Assembly (NCBI GenBank): GCA_002715985.1
Contig: PBAO01000014.1
Coordinates: 62,362 to 126,361 of the forward strand
Reading direction: 5' to 3'
Origin: Lysobacterales bacterium
Lineage (GTDB): Bacteria > Pseudomonadota > Gammaproteobacteria > Nevskiales > Salinisphaeraceae
DNA length: 64,000 nucleotides
The notes beneath the pieces are model-generated. The model saw only the letters and a program-made list of their open reading frames with translations. It was not told the DNA's origin and did no database searches. The position numbers and the translations under genes are program-made. Below, one piece after another: positions 1-8,918 of this stretch (position 1 is its first letter; each line of letters begins with the position of its first letter).

Positions 1-1
1 G

Positions 2-307
2 GGCGGTTCGATCCGTGCGCTGGAATACGGTATTTCACCCGTGATGGCCGCGGTGATGGGCATGATCACCGGTATCGGTGGCGGTATCATGCGCGATGTG
101 CTGATCGCGCGCATGCCGATGGTTCTGGCGCCGACTGAGCTTTATGCGACGCCGGCATTGCTGGGTTCCACGATCGCCGTGATCGGCGTGACATTCGGTT
201 GGCCGTTTGTGCCGACCACCGTCTGTGGCGCGCTATCTTGTTTTTTTGTTCGCTACATGGCGATGCGGCATGGCTGGTGTTTGCCATTGCCCCGCGGTGC
301 GCGATAA
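2..307 (+). CDS. TRIC-type (UPF0126/YicG family) membrane channel protein, C-terminal part
   Basis: The reading frame is open from the first bases of the window and ends at a TAA, so only about the last 100 residues are present. The glycine-rich motif GMITGIGGGIMRDVL is characteristic of UPF0126 proteins, now grouped with trimeric intracellular cation (TRIC) channels. Hydrophobic segments follow and the protein ends in a short basic tail. Family members are about 200 residues with seven membrane helices and sit in the inner membrane; the bacterial physiological role is not settled. Upstream context lies outside the window. Confidence 0.85.
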   Translation, partial: GGSIRALEYGISPVMAAVMGMITGIGGGIMRDVLIARMPMVLAPTELYATPALLGSTIAVIGVTFGWPFVPTTVCGALSCFFVRYMAMRHGWCLPLPRGAR

Positions 308-606
308 GCCGTCGCCGTGAATACGCGGTGACTCAGCCCGAATGATCGACGAGTTGCTTGCGCAACCGGCCGATATGGAGCCGGGCGTTCGGGGTCGGTT
401 GCGGCTTCCTGCCGGGCGCGCGGAAACCTCATCGGTGCCGCATTCGGCAAGTGCCCGTATGGCAAGGCCTTATCAAGGTATCGGCAGCAATACCGAGCCC
501 AGGGCTGCGGTGGGCCGGTCTCAGGACGTGCCCCGCGTGCTCGCCGCCCACTCGGGCTGAGCGAGCCGGCGCTTCTGTGTGCCGGCTGTTCGTTGCGCTT
601 GTTGCG
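308..606. other. gap between convergent genes
   Basis: About 300 bases separate the ends of the channel gene and the TAXI gene, which converge here. Short open frames exist on both strands but none has a ribosome site, a family motif or plausible composition. I see no clear terminator hairpin with a T run. Confidence 0.4.
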
Positions 607-1893
607 TCAGCCCGTTGTCGCGGCATGGACCTCCGACTCGTGTAGGGCGATACGTTTACGCAGCAGATCGATATGCATGCGGGCGTTGTAGGCATAGCCG
701 CGGTAGGGGAGTGGCAGTTTCAGTGCGGCAATGTGTCGATCCAGTTCGACGAGCTCGGCCTTGAGCTTTCGGAGCGTGTCCGGATCGTCGGTGGCATCGG
801 CTTCGTTGTCGATTTCCCGAATCCGCGCGTAGTGGCGGAACACGCGGTTGCGGATACTCCATTGATACAGGCCCGGCAACGCGCGCAGGAGCGGCAGCAC
901 GAGAAAGACGATCGGCAGCAGCAGTATCGCGAAGCGGCTGATTTGTGCGGTGACCCAATACGGCACGAAACCGTTCAATGGGCTTGGCCCCTCGGCAATC
1001 AGGTCGCGAGCGTAGGCGTTCTGAGGCAGCGAGGTGTTGTCCATCGTGGGAAACTTGTCTTTCGGGGTGATGATGTCACCGGCTGCGTGGACGCGGCGCG
1101 CGGCTTCGACCAGACGATCGACGATGGCCGGGTGAAGATCGGGCTGGCCGACAATGCGGGCGACAAGGCCGAGCAGGGTGACTGGCTTCGGCGGTAGCGG
1201 GGGGTTGAGTCCGAAAGCGCCGGACGGGATATCCACGCGTATGGATTGCGGCATGCGCCGTGACAGAGCCACGGTATGGTCGAGCTGGAGCAGGGCGGTG
1301 TCGGGATCGGCGAGCACGGTCGATAGATAGGGGGCGGCCAGTGGCGCCACGAACAGCGCGATATCCACGCGGCCATCGGCCAGAGCCCGGGCCGCTTCGG
1401 CATCGCCCAGCGGTAGCAGTGTGTTGCTCTTGTCGCCCAAACCGGCGGCTTTGAAGAAAGAGGTTGCCGCGGCCCGCGTCCCCGAGCCGGGCTCCCCGGC
1501 CGCGATACGCAGACCCGACCAGCGCGCCGGATTGGCGGCCACGCCGGCGCCTTCTGTCTGATGGGCAAAGATGAGAAACGGCTCGGTGAATACCGCGCCG
1601 AGTGTTTCGATATCGCGATCCAGCGTGATGCCGCCTTGCAGTAGCCCGGCATCGGCCCGGCCGTTGGCGAGCAGGCGCGCGTTTTCGGCCGAGCCGGCAG
1701 TGGGGATGAGCTTCAGATCAATGTCGTCCTCGGCGAGAATATCGCGATACTGCTCGGCGATCTGCCAGTAGCCGCCGTCTTGAATACCGGCAGCAAAGCG
1801 CACGCTGGAAGGTGGAATGATGCCGCGGCTGAGCCACCACAGGGCGAATGCCGTGATCAACACGGCCAGAACTGTGGCTAGAATCCGAAACAT
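607..1893 (-). CDS. TAXI-family TRAP transporter solute-binding protein, membrane anchored
   Basis: The 428-residue protein begins with a hydrophobic signal/anchor (RILATVLAVLITAFALWWL), followed by a periplasmic binding domain of the TAXI family (FAAGIQDGGYWQIAEQYRD, then GSAENARLLANGRADAGLLQ). After about 300 residues comes a second hydrophobic segment (FAILLLPIVFLVLPLLRAL) and a charged, probably helical tail of about 85 residues. Classical TAXI proteins are secreted and lack this C-terminal membrane segment. The ATG at 1893 is preceded by AAGGGG at good spacing, so it is preferred over the ATG 18 bases upstream. No TRAP membrane subunits are adjacent, so its transporter partner is not visible. 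It may instead be a ligand sensor. Confidence 0.85.
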   Translation of the reverse strand: MFRILATVLAVLITAFALWWLSRGIIPPSSVRFAAGIQDGGYWQIAEQYRDILAEDDIDLKLIPTAGSAENARLLANGRADAGLLQGGITLDRDIETLGAVFTEPFLIFAHQTEGAGVAANPARWSGLRIAAGEPGSGTRAAATSFFKAAGLGDKSNTLLPLGDAEAARALADGRVDIALFVAPLAAPYLSTVLADPDTALLQLDHTVALSRRMPQSIRVDIPSGAFGLNPPLPPKPVTLLGLVARIVGQPDLHPAIVDRLVEAARRVHAAGDIITPKDKFPTMDNTSLPQNAYARDLIAEGPSPLNGFVPYWVTAQISRFAILLLPIVFLVLPLLRALPGLYQWSIRNRVFRHYARIREIDNEADATDDPDTLRKLKAELVELDRHIAALKLPLPYRGYAYNARMHIDLLRKRIALHESEVHAATTG

Positions 1894-2174
1894 CGTTTCC
1901 CCTTGAAGCATCCCCAGCCCGCATCAGACCGTGATCGACAGGGCTTTGCAAGTCGCTGATTCTCGGATTGATCGCTTGCATCACGATTTCTTTCGGCGGC
2001 CGGGCCGGGGGTGTGGATGTGTTGTTTCGGGCAGAGCAACACGCACACGACGGTCTGTCGGGTGTGCGGCTTTCGGTCTATGGCCGCCGAGAGACAGCGC
2101 GGCCGCGTTCGGGGCTAACGGGCGCAATCGGTGTTGTCGTATCGTGAGCGGGCTGATGGTTCACGAGGGTGACG

Positions 2175-2567
2175 GTGCGGAAACAGACGTTGGGCCTGGC
2201 GGCGGTCTTATGCGCGATGCTGGTGATTGCCGGTTGCGCGGCCGGGCCGCGCTCCGGCGGTGCCGGTGCGATCTATCAGACCGGCCAAGCCACGTATTAC
2301 GCGGACAAGTTTCGGGGGCGTCGAACAGCCAGCGGCGAGCGTTATCGGCCGTCGCAATTGACGGCCGCCCACCGAGCGTTGCCCTTCGGCAGTCGGGTTC
2401 GCGTGACGAACCGCAACAACGGGCGTTCGGTGACGGTGCGTATCAACGACCGCGGGCCGTATGTCGATGGGCGAATCATCGATCTGTCGAGCACGGCCGC
2501 TCGTCGATTGCGCATGAAGCGCGCCGGCGTGGTGCCGGTCACGCTACGGCTTGTTTCGGCTGACTGA
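2175..2567 (+). CDS. RlpA-like lipoprotein with double-psi beta-barrel
   Basis: A 130-residue lipoprotein precursor: basic N-terminus, hydrophobic stretch and lipobox IAGC. The mature part is one RlpA-like double-psi beta-barrel domain (ATYYADKFRGRRTASGE, then TVRINDRGPYVDGRIIDLS). Members of the RlpA family are septal-ring or outer-membrane lipoproteins, and some are lytic transglycosylases acting on stem-peptide-free glycan. The SPOR domain found in longer RlpA proteins is absent, so recruitment to denuded septal glycan is not expected. The GTG at 2175 is chosen because GAGG lies six bases upstream; a GTG at 2169 is the alternative. It is divergent from the TAXI gene across about 280 bases. 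Confidence 0.85.
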   Translation: MRKQTLGLAAVLCAMLVIAGCAAGPRSGGAGAIYQTGQATYYADKFRGRRTASGERYRPSQLTAAHRALPFGSRVRVTNRNNGRSVTVRINDRGPYVDGRIIDLSSTAARRLRMKRAGVVPVTLRLVSAD

Positions 2568-2923
2568 TCGCGCCCGGGCCTGGCGAGCGGCATCGCTTGT
2601 CCGAGATGCGCCGTGCCGGACAGTGCCGGCATTCGATCATGTGCTCGTCGTACCGAATGGCAGGCCGCGGGGCAGTTCACCGGTCGGCCGGCCGCCGATG
2701 CCAGTGGCCTGACGCTTTGCCCGCCGGGCGTGTCAGAGGGCGGTGTCGATGCTTTTCACGGCCTGTGGCTGTGATGGGCGCGGCATGCTCGCGAGGTTTG
2801 AGTCGGGCCGGTGGCCTATCGGCATGTTGTGATCGTCATCGCCGGGCGCTGACCGAATACGGCATATTGATGCCCTAGGTATTCTCAGCGCTCATCGCGG
2901 CGCTGACCCAGGAGGGGTCGTCG
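2568..2923. other. intergenic region carrying the DUF2252 ribosome site
   Basis: No convincing gene. The only notable element is a strong Shine-Dalgarno sequence, AGGAGG at 2910-2915, eight bases before the ATG at 2924. An open frame at 2597-2878 has shadow-like composition (Arg, Cys and Gly rich) and no family motif. Confidence 0.5.
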
Positions 2924-4432
2924 ATGACCGATTTGAAGGCGCAGACGCGCCAAGCGCTTTACGAGCGGGCACAGGCGCTGGATGTGCCCGGACGTTCGGC
3001 CATGAGCAAGGACGAACTCGTGGCTGTTCTGGCCGGCCGCGCTGGCGAGCCGGATCCGCCCGACGATTCGGTGCCCCGGGTCGGCTCGCGCGTGGCGGCG
3101 TTTCGGCATCTGGCCGAGCAGGTCGCTCGCGGCGAGTTCGTGCTGCGGCCCCGTGTACTGACCGGCTACGATCGGCGACAGCATGTCCGCCAATGTCTGC
3201 GAGAGGATCACACGACGCGGATCGCTGCCGATGCCGACGATGCCACGGTAAAGTTCAATACGTTGGCGGATTCGCTGTTTTCGTTCTTCCGCGGCACGGC
3301 TTTGCTGTTCTATCGGGATATGGCCGGCGACGATGCATGGATGCCCACGGTGTTGGCACTGGGCGATGTACACCCGGAAAACTTCGGCGTGATGCCGAAT
3401 ATGAACAATGTGCCGATCTTCAGCGTGAACGACTTCGACGAAGCCTACTATGCTCCGTTCACCTGGGACATCAAGCGCGGGGCCACCGGGTTCATGATCG
3501 CGGCCGCCACCGAAGGCGAGCTCTCGGCCAAGCACCAGCGCAAGGTGGTCAAGCACTTCGTGAAAGGCTACGTCGAGGACATGAAGCGTCTGGCGCGCGA
3601 GGGCACCGAGCGGGATGAGGAAATGCGCCTGGACAATGCCCCAAAGCTGATTCGCAAGCTGATCGAGGGCGCCCGGGAAAGCCGGGCCGAGTGGCTGGTC
3701 GAGGATTATCTCAACGAATCGAAGACCGGTTTCCGAGCCACCGACGAACTGGTGCCGATCACTGCCCGGCGCGATGAGTTTCAGGCCATCACCGACCGGC
3801 TGATCAAGGACAACGACATCACCGTGCCGGCGCGTGCCAAGGGCATGCGGGTCAAGGATGTGGCGCTGCGGCGTGGGCAGGGCACGGCCTCGCTGGGGCT
3901 GAACCGCTATTACGTGCTCATCGAAGGCCCACAGGCCGACGGTAGCGATGATCTGATTCTTGAATACAAGCAGGCGCGTCATTCCGCGCTGTCGGGCCTG
4001 GTGCCGCCGTCATCCTATGAAAAGAACACGCGCGGGGCACGCATCAGCCATGCACAGGCCGTCCATCTGGTGCGCGGCGATCGGTTCTATGGCCATATCG
4101 ATTTCGAGGGCCTGAGTTACATGACGCGCGAGCGTGCCCCCTATCGCGACGATATCGATCTGGACGATCTGTCCAAGAGCCAGTGGAAGACCTATGCCGG
4201 CATCTGTGGCCGCGTGCTGGCGCGTGTGCATGCCCTGTCCGATGAATCCGGCAACATCACCCGCGATATCGAGCCCGATATTGTCCAGGCGATGGGCCCG
4301 CCCGAGCTTTTCATCGCCGACATGGTCGAGTTTGCCGAAGAAGCGGGCGCCCGTGTGCGGCGCGACCACGCCCTGTTTCAGGCAGACCACGCCCTCGGCG
4401 CCTTCTCCCGGCTTGATATCGTCCACGTGTGA
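2924..4432 (+). CDS. DUF2252 family protein with SAP/Rho-N-like N-terminus
   Basis: The 502-residue product matches DUF2252 over residues about 55-480: GDVHPENFG, NDFDEAYYAPFTWDIKRGA and FDRLVD-like helices of the family. Residues 5-40 resemble a short SAP/Rho-N-type helix-extended-helix (ARQALYERAQAL, MSKDELVAVL). HPENFG followed by the NDFDE aspartate resembles the catalytic-loop and metal-binding pair of aminoglycoside-phosphotransferase folds. A kinase-like activity is therefore possible, but this is inference, and the family has no established function that I can cite. A small DoxX-like gene follows 16 bases downstream and is probably cotranscribed. Confidence 0.85.
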   Translation: MTDLKAQTRQALYERAQALDVPGRSAMSKDELVAVLAGRAGEPDPPDDSVPRVGSRVAAFRHLAEQVARGEFVLRPRVLTGYDRRQHVRQCLREDHTTRIAADADDATVKFNTLADSLFSFFRGTALLFYRDMAGDDAWMPTVLALGDVHPENFGVMPNMNNVPIFSVNDFDEAYYAPFTWDIKRGATGFMIAAATEGELSAKHQRKVVKHFVKGYVEDMKRLAREGTERDEEMRLDNAPKLIRKLIEGARESRAEWLVEDYLNESKTGFRATDELVPITARRDEFQAITDRLIKDNDITVPARAKGMRVKDVALRRGQGTASLGLNRYYVLIEGPQADGSDDLILEYKQARHSALSGLVPPSSYEKNTRGARISHAQAVHLVRGDRFYGHIDFEGLSYMTRERAPYRDDIDLDDLSKSQWKTYAGICGRVLARVHALSDESGNITRDIEPDIVQAMGPPELFIADMVEFAEEAGARVRRDHALFQADHALGAFSRLDIVHV

Positions 4433-4448
4433 TCGTGACGGCTCGGCC

Positions 4449-4865
4449 ATGACATCGACGCAGCGCCTGGCGCTGGCGTTCGTGTTCGCGTGGTTCTTCT
4501 TGGGCGGTATCGCGCATTTCGTGGCCACCGAGCTCGAGATGACGATCATGCCCGACTGGCTGCCGGCGCATCGTGCGCTGGTGCTGGCCAGTGGCGCGTT
4601 CGAGCTGCTCGGCGCGGCCGGGCTGCTGTGGCGCCGTACACGGGGCTGGGCCGGCTGGGGATTGATCGCACTCACCGTGGCTGTCACGCCGGCCAATATC
4701 GATATGCTGCTGCACGCCCAGACCTTTCCGGGCATTCCGTACTGGGCGCTGGTGTTGCGTCTGCCGTTGCAGCTGGCGCTGATCGTCTGTATCGCGTGGG
4801 CCACGCAGTGCTCGTGCCGCGGCCGGGGCCCGATGGGCAGGCCGCGCGGCGCGTCGCAGCGCTGA
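4449..4865 (+). CDS. DoxX-like small integral membrane protein
   Basis: A 138-residue protein with four predicted membrane helices: FVFAWFFLGGIAHF, LVLASGAFELLGAAGLLW, WGLIALTVAVTPANIDML and YWALVLRLPLQLALIVC. The pattern GGIAHF, HRALVLASGAFELLGAAGLL and TPANIDMLLH fits DoxX-like (DUF417/MauE-neighbour) proteins. The function in bacteria is unclear; some relatives act with thiol or redox systems. The start at 4449 lies 16 bases after the DUF2252 stop, so the two genes probably form an operon. The C-terminal 25 residues are basic and low in complexity. Confidence 0.75.
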   Translation: MTSTQRLALAFVFAWFFLGGIAHFVATELEMTIMPDWLPAHRALVLASGAFELLGAAGLLWRRTRGWAGWGLIALTVAVTPANIDMLLHAQTFPGIPYWALVLRLPLQLALIVCIAWATQCSCRGRGPMGRPRGASQR

Positions 4866-5305
4866 TGCCGCAAGCCGGGCCAGGCCACGCAAGCGCCGGG
4901 CAGGCACGGTGGCGCCATGACGCTTTGCACTGCCAGCCGATGCTCCGGGGCTATGCCGCCGCCGGCGTGGCTCCGGGCCAGCGAGCCACAGGCCGGTGAC
5001 GGCCGGCGGTGCTTGGCAGCGTGTCGCTGCCGTCGTTTCATCAGGGTGTGTGGCCTCAGGGCGGCCGCGCGATACGCGTTTGATCTTCGGGCCGATTGCC
5101 CGGCGAGCCCATGAAGCCCACCCCTGCAGCGCCCCGTCACGGCTTCACGCTGTCGAAGCGGTGGGCGGCATGCGGGGCCGACCGGGGCAACGAAGGCTCC
5201 CGCCGACGAGCCGGGCCTGGCGGATACGAAAAAAATGCGCACTTCGTTCGTGTCGGCGCGCGCAAGGCCCTACCATACCCGGGTTACCCGCACAGCCATG
5301 CCTCC
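4866..5305. other. gene-free interval
   Basis: About 440 bases without a supportable gene. Overlapping open frames on both strands are Arg, Gly and Ala rich without ribosome sites or motifs. The following reductase frame remains open upstream to 5096, but that extension does not resemble the family, so it is treated as non-coding. Confidence 0.4.
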
Positions 5306-6502
5306 ATGACCGTACAACCTGCAAAAACCATGTCGGCCGTTCAGTTGATGGGACACGGCGGGCTCGATCAGCTGGTCTATCGCGACGATGTGCCGGTGCC
5401 GACACCGGGCACGGGGCAGGTGCTCGTGGAAGTGAGCGCGACCGCGAAAAACAACACCGATCGCAAGGCCCGCGAAGGGCTGTATCCCACCAAGGACAAG
5501 ACGGATACCACCTCGTTTGCCATCGGCGGCACGCCGAGCCTCACGTTTCCGCGAATACAGGGCGCGGACATCGTGGGTCGTATCGTGGCCTGTGGCCAGG
5601 GGGTTGCACCCGAGCGGGTCGGTGAGCGCGGTCTGGTGGATTTCAATATCTATGCCGGTGAGCGCGACGATATCAATCTCTTGCCGGATTACTACGGCCA
5701 CGGGGCGGACGGTGGCTTTGCCGAGTATGTGGTCGTCCCGGCGGCCCAGTTTCACGAGATTGCCAACACCGATCTGGCCGATGCCGAGCTCGCGGCGCTT
5801 GGCATGTGCTCGTACCAGACGGCCTATCACATGATGACGAGTGCCAATATCGTCGCCGGTGAGCGGGTGCTGGTGACCGGGGCCAGCGGCGGTGTCGGCA
5901 CCGCCCTCATCCAGCTCTGTCGGATCGTCGGGGCCGTGCCGTATGCCTTGTCGACGGCCGACAAGGCCGAGGCGCTGTTGGCACTGGGTGCGGCCCATGT
6001 CTTTGATCGCCACGACACCACGGATTTCGTTTCACAGGTGCGCCAGGCCACCGGCGGCGCGCCGATCGATGCGGTGATGGATCTGGTCGGCGGGGCGTCC
6101 ACACCGCGCTTCATCGAAGCCATGACCTTCGATATGTCACAGCGTGCGACCTATCCACGCCTGTCGATCGCCGGGGCTTCGGAAAACAATGTCTCCGAGC
6201 TGCTCTGGACTGTGATCTATCTCTATCAGGTACAGATATTCGGTGTGTCGCACGGCACGCCGAATGAGGCCCGCCAGCTCGTGACCTGGATTCGTGACGG
6301 TCGGCTCAAGCCAGTACTCCACGGGGCGTTTCGTCTGTCCGAGCTGCACGCCTGCGAGCGATATTTCGTCAGCCGTGGCAGCGCATATCTGGGCAAGATC
6401 GTGGTGGTGCCGGACCGCCAGTGGGCTGCGCACGGCGCGCCTTTTGCAATCGATATTCCGGATGGATTGTCCGCCTCAGACACCACAGGGGCCACCCCAT
6501 GA
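5306..6502 (+). CDS. zinc-independent MDR-family NAD(P)-dependent oxidoreductase
   Basis: The 398-residue protein is a medium-chain dehydrogenase/reductase of the quinone-reductase-like branch. An N-terminal GroES-like domain (GQVLVEVSATAKNNTDRK, QGADIVGRIVACGQGV) is followed by a Rossmann motif, VTGASGGVGTALIQL, at about 190-204. No catalytic-zinc Cys/His set is seen, so an NADPH:quinone or enone reductase activity is likely. The ATG at 5306 is preferred; the ATG at 5330 (MSAVQLMGHGG) is also possible, and neither has a strong ribosome site. Its stop overlaps the start of the next gene by four bases (ATGA), implying translational coupling with the proline-racemase-family enzyme. Confidence 0.8.
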   Translation: MTVQPAKTMSAVQLMGHGGLDQLVYRDDVPVPTPGTGQVLVEVSATAKNNTDRKAREGLYPTKDKTDTTSFAIGGTPSLTFPRIQGADIVGRIVACGQGVAPERVGERGLVDFNIYAGERDDINLLPDYYGHGADGGFAEYVVVPAAQFHEIANTDLADAELAALGMCSYQTAYHMMTSANIVAGERVLVTGASGGVGTALIQLCRIVGAVPYALSTADKAEALLALGAAHVFDRHDTTDFVSQVRQATGGAPIDAVMDLVGGASTPRFIEAMTFDMSQRATYPRLSIAGASENNVSELLWTVIYLYQVQIFGVSHGTPNEARQLVTWIRDGRLKPVLHGAFRLSELHACERYFVSRGSAYLGKIVVVPDRQWAAHGAPFAIDIPDGLSASDTTGATP

Positions 6503-7539
6503 CCCGACAATACGCCTTGCGCGTGATGGATACCCATGCCGGGGGTGATGTCTCGCGCATCGTTCTGGGCGGCGTCAAAGCCTTGCCCGGCGCCAATGTA
6601 CGCGAGCAGATGGTGTATCTGCGCGATCATGCCGACGGCCTGCGCCGGCTGCTGCTCGAAGAGCCCAACGGTATTCCCGAAATGTCGGTCGATCTGATCG
6701 TGCCGGCCAGCCAGCCGGAGGCCGTGGCCGGCTATGTGATCATGGAGGTGATGGGGTATCCCATCTATTCGGGCTCGAACACGCTGTGTACCGCCACCGC
6801 GGTGCTCGAAGCCGGCCTGGTGGACAAGCGGGAGGGCGAGCAACGTTTCGTGCTCGAGGCCCCGGCCGGCCGGGTCGAGGTCAGTGCCGTCGTCGAAGAC
6901 GATGTCGTGCGCTCGGTGACCTGCGAAGGGCTGCCCAGCTATATCGATACCGTGGATGCCTGCGTCGATGTCCCCGGCGTGGGCCGGGTGATGTATCACG
7001 TGGCCTACAGCGGTGGTTTTTATGCGCTGGTCGATGCCCAGGCGCTGGGTTTTTCGCTCGTGGCCGCCGAGGAGCGACAGCTTGCCGAGACAGCCCATGC
7101 CATTGTGGAGGCGATTCGACGGACACACGCGTTCGTGCACGACACGCTGGGTGATGTCGGCCCTCTGCCATTCCTGCACTTCATGGGGCCGGTGGAAACG
7201 CTGGCGCCCGGCTATCATCGCGCCCGCTCGGCGACCTATGTGCATCCGGGCGTGATCTGTCGCAGTACCACGGGCACCGGCACCTCCGCGCGTCTGGCGC
7301 TCATGAATCATCAGGGACTGATCGAGCCGGGCGATCGTCTGGAGACCGAATCCCTGCGCCATACGCGCTTCATCGGCGAGTTCGTGGCCCGGGAAACGAT
7401 GGGCACACGTCAGGTGGTCAAGAACACGATCACCGGGCGGGCGTATGTCATCGCCGAGACCACGCTCATCGCCAATGCCGACGACCCCATGATCGAGCAC
7501 CTGTGCCTGGATCATGTGATCGAGCCGCGCAGGCGCTAG
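6499..7539 (+). CDS. proline racemase family enzyme, Cys/Thr type (hydroxyproline dehydratase-like)
   Basis: The 346-residue protein has the proline racemase fold signatures GSNTLCTATAVLEAG (catalytic Cys at about 97) and RSTTGTGTSARLALM. Where racemases and epimerases carry the second catalytic Cys, this protein has Thr at about 258. In the family, Cys/Cys enzymes are proline racemases or 4-hydroxyproline epimerases, whereas a Cys/Thr pair is typical of trans-3-hydroxy-L-proline dehydratases. The substrate is therefore inferred to be a 3-hydroxyproline or a related imino acid, giving a cyclic imine that an NAD(P)H reductase would reduce. The start overlaps the upstream MDR stop by four bases. 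Confidence 0.85.
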   Translation: MTRQYALRVMDTHAGGDVSRIVLGGVKALPGANVREQMVYLRDHADGLRRLLLEEPNGIPEMSVDLIVPASQPEAVAGYVIMEVMGYPIYSGSNTLCTATAVLEAGLVDKREGEQRFVLEAPAGRVEVSAVVEDDVVRSVTCEGLPSYIDTVDACVDVPGVGRVMYHVAYSGGFYALVDAQALGFSLVAAEERQLAETAHAIVEAIRRTHAFVHDTLGDVGPLPFLHFMGPVETLAPGYHRARSATYVHPGVICRSTTGTGTSARLALMNHQGLIEPGDRLETESLRHTRFIGEFVARETMGTRQVVKNTITGRAYVIAETTLIANADDPMIEHLCLDHVIEPRRR

Positions 7540-7585
7540 TCTGGCGCCATATCTCGGTCGTCGAGCAGAGTCGAAAAGGTAAGCC

Positions 7586-8827
7586 ATGCGTGAACAAGAC
7601 AGCGATGTGATCATTGTCGGCGGCGGGGCCGGCGGGGCTGAACTGGCCGTGCGCCTGGCGCGTGCCGGCTGTGCCCGCGTACGGCTGATCGACCAGGCGG
7701 CCACGCATGTCTGGAAGCCGCGCCTGCACGAGTTGGCCGCCGGGGCGGCCCGCGGTGAGCTGGGCGAGATCCGTTATCGCGATCTCGCCGAGCGCTGGGG
7801 GTTCGTCTTCGAACAGGCCGCCCTTGGTGCGATCGATCCGCAGGAAAAAACCATCACGCTCGCCGCCGGCGACGCCCAGCAGCAGCGTGCCTACCGCGTG
7901 CTCGTGCTGGCGCTCGGCGGCACAACGCCCGATCTGGGCGTGGACGGCGTGACCGAGCACGCGTTCATGCTCGATCGTGCGCCGGACGCCGAGGCGTTGT
8001 ACAAGCGATTCACCCAGGCATTGGACGAGGCGGCCGTCCAGACGCCGCCCCGCCCGGCACGTGTCGTGATTGTCGGCACCGGGCTGACCGGCGTCGAGCT
8101 GGCCAGCTATCTGGCCAGCCACGCGCATGTGGTGGCCAGAGCCGATACAACGCACGCCCAGACGCTGGCGATCCATCTGGTCGAGGCCAGTGCCACGTTC
8201 ATGCCCGGCTTCGACGATGCGCCCACCCGGCGCGGCGTGCGTACGCGGCTGGAGGCGCTGGGTGTCACCGTTCATACCGGCCAGACCATTGCCCGGGTCG
8301 AGGCCGACGGTGTGGTCACCGAGCAGGGCACGCGTCTGGACAGCGATATGACGGTATGGGCTACCGGGCGCGTCGGCCCGCCGCTGGCCGTGCACGACGA
8401 ACGGCTGCCCGCGAACGACAAGCAGCAGTGGCGGGTCGGCAAGACGCTGCAGAGCGTGGCGCACGCCGATATCTTCGCGCTGGGCGATTGTTGTGCGCTC
8501 GAGGATTCGCCCTGGCCGGCCACGGCTCAAGTCGCCAGCCAGCAGGCCGAGCATCTGTCGGCCCAGATCATGGCCTACCTCGACGGCGATACGCCGGCAG
8601 CGTTCGTGTTCCGGGACAAGGGCGTGCTCATGTCGTTCGGTGCCGGTGGCGATCTGGGGCTCGTACGCGGGCCGCGTGGAGATACCCTGCGTATTCACGG
8701 GCATGTCTCGCATGCCGCGTATCGCGCTCTGGAACGCCAGCATCAATGGGTGCTGTTGGGGACGCGGGCCACCGTCGAAGGCGCGGCCGGCGATTTCTTC
8801 GATACGCTGCGTGCCCGATACGTCTGA
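7586..8827 (+). CDS. type II NADH dehydrogenase-like FAD oxidoreductase
   Basis: A 413-residue pyridine nucleotide-disulfide-oxidoreductase-type flavoprotein. An N-terminal FAD motif (IIVGGGAGGAELAVRLARAG, residues about 9-28) is followed by the NAD(P) motif VVIVGTGLTGVELASYLA (about 160-178) and the second FAD motif IFALGDCCALEDSPWPATAQ. The pattern KPRLHELAAG near the N-terminus is typical of NDH-2 enzymes, which pass electrons from NADH to quinone at the cytoplasmic face without pumping protons. AAGGT lies six bases before the ATG. It follows the racemase-family gene by 46 bases and could accept reducing equivalents from it, but it may also be independent. Confidence 0.88.
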   Translation: MREQDSDVIIVGGGAGGAELAVRLARAGCARVRLIDQAATHVWKPRLHELAAGAARGELGEIRYRDLAERWGFVFEQAALGAIDPQEKTITLAAGDAQQQRAYRVLVLALGGTTPDLGVDGVTEHAFMLDRAPDAEALYKRFTQALDEAAVQTPPRPARVVIVGTGLTGVELASYLASHAHVVARADTTHAQTLAIHLVEASATFMPGFDDAPTRRGVRTRLEALGVTVHTGQTIARVEADGVVTEQGTRLDSDMTVWATGRVGPPLAVHDERLPANDKQQWRVGKTLQSVAHADIFALGDCCALEDSPWPATAQVASQQAEHLSAQIMAYLDGDTPAAFVFRDKGVLMSFGAGGDLGLVRGPRGDTLRIHGHVSHAAYRALERQHQWVLLGTRATVEGAAGDFFDTLRARYV

Positions 8828-8918
8828 TCATCGCCGGGTCTTTGCGACAGAGGCCGGCGACCCATGCCGCAGAATTCGCTAACCTGTCGCGTCCTTTTTC
8901 CATCACGCCTCGTTTTCT

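Noticed and set aside
2885-3982. Long antisense open frame under the DUF2252 gene, and similar ones at 6226-7704, 7466-8746 and 52517-54352
   Set aside because: All lie opposite well-supported genes and have His, Arg and Gly rich shadow composition without homology.
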